The notes below the pieces were generated by a model, which searched no databases, was not told the origin of the DNA, and saw only the letters and a program-made list of their open reading frames with translations. This document shows, piece after piece, positions 63,758-64,000 of a stretch of DNA of 64,000 nucleotides. Source of the DNA: Rhynchopus euleeides (taxonomy: Eukaryota; Euglenozoa; Diplonemea; Diplonemida; Diplonemidae); the NCBI GenBank assembly GCA_963210315.1, contig OY723267.1, positions 558,001 through 622,000 on the forward strand. Reading direction: 5' to 3'. Position 1 is the first letter of the stretch. Every line of letters begins with the position of its first letter. The position numbers were made by a program, and so were the translations under genes.

Positions 63758-64000
63758 TGCTACCCTCGCCTCGCCTGCATAGGGGGGGGGGGGGGGAGGG
63801 GCTGGGTGTTTGCTGCTGCTGGGAAGGAAGCGCCTCCAACACCAGAGACATTAGTTGGGTTCGAACCGAACGAGGTCCGACCCCGGCCCGTCGGCCACAG
63901 GTCCGAGCTAGCCTGTCGAGCAGGCTATCCAGCGTCCGTCCGGCATGCGTGTGTGGGGGTGGGGAAGGGACAAGACACACGGGACACACACCGGTGTTAG
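63758..64000. other. 5' flank of amidase gene
   Basis: On the minus strand a ~15-C tract (complement of 63782-63796) then TATGCAG ends at 63775, a candidate acceptor just upstream of the amidase ATG. The rest holds no supported gene. Confidence 0.45.

Noticed and set aside
63850..63935. tRNA-like GGTTCGAACC motif
   Set aside because: No 5-bp T-stem around the loop, no A box at the right distance on either strand and no acceptor pairing.

Overview
The window is nuclear DNA of a GC-rich unicellular eukaryote whose lineage I cannot name. The evidence is multi-exon genes with GT-AG introns, eukaryote-only families (PRMT1, TRIP4/ASC-1, Rap/Ral-GAP, NPC1/Patched, WWE-RING), a WD40/EF-hand protein of a ciliary type (suggesting a flagellate), and repeat-rich intergenic DNA packed with long G/C homopolymers. 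All eleven host genes I recognise lie on the minus strand between 4.6 and 63.8 kb. All but one of the introns I could place start GTAT (nearly always GTATG). Pyrimidine-rich 3' splice acceptors sit 15-70 nt upstream of several start codons. One-way gene arrays with such acceptors resemble genomes using spliced-leader trans-splicing (euglenozoans, dinoflagellates and relatives), but 5'UTR cis-introns would look the same.

Layout, left to right. 1-4.5 kb: repeats, including a 906-bp non-autonomous hAT-like element. 4.6-10.0 kb: seven-exon NPC1/Patched-like transporter with five ShKT-like Cys modules at its N-terminus. 10.4-11.7 kb: coiled-coil membrane protein. 12.0-16.4 kb: WD40/EF-hand (WDR49/CFAP337-like) protein. 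17.5-20.7 kb: disordered, helical, EF-hand protein. 22.4-23.0 kb: glutathione S-transferase. 23-29.7 kb: gene-poor, homopolymer-rich DNA. 29.7-33.0 kb: transposon 'E1'. 34.2-38.3 kb: five-exon PSP1-domain protein. 39.1-44.1 kb: a nested transposon stack. 45.6-50.3 kb: giant WWE/KH-like/RING protein. 51.1-52.1 kb: PRMT1. 53.5-58.8 kb: Rap/Ral-GAP (tuberin-like). 59.4-61.9 kb: TRIP4/ASC-1. 62.2-63.8 kb: amidase.

The most novel content is a group of DNA transposons. E1 (29715-32980), E2 (40814-44044) and the E2-containing element E3 (39131-44076) all end in perfect inverted repeats starting CACGG and are flanked by 2-bp A/T target duplications (AA, TA, TT). E1 and E2 encode homologous proteins in the same order: a small basic ORF1 and a larger ORF2 with GDG and GGDxxxLW motifs suggesting an RNase-H-fold transposase (inference). 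Each family has its own palindromic subterminal repeats. E2 is inserted in E3; an 874-bp hAT-like element with an 8-bp duplication is inserted in E2's ORF2; and three near-identical 345-bp TA-flanked inverted-repeat elements sit in E3. ORF2 is broken in both copies.
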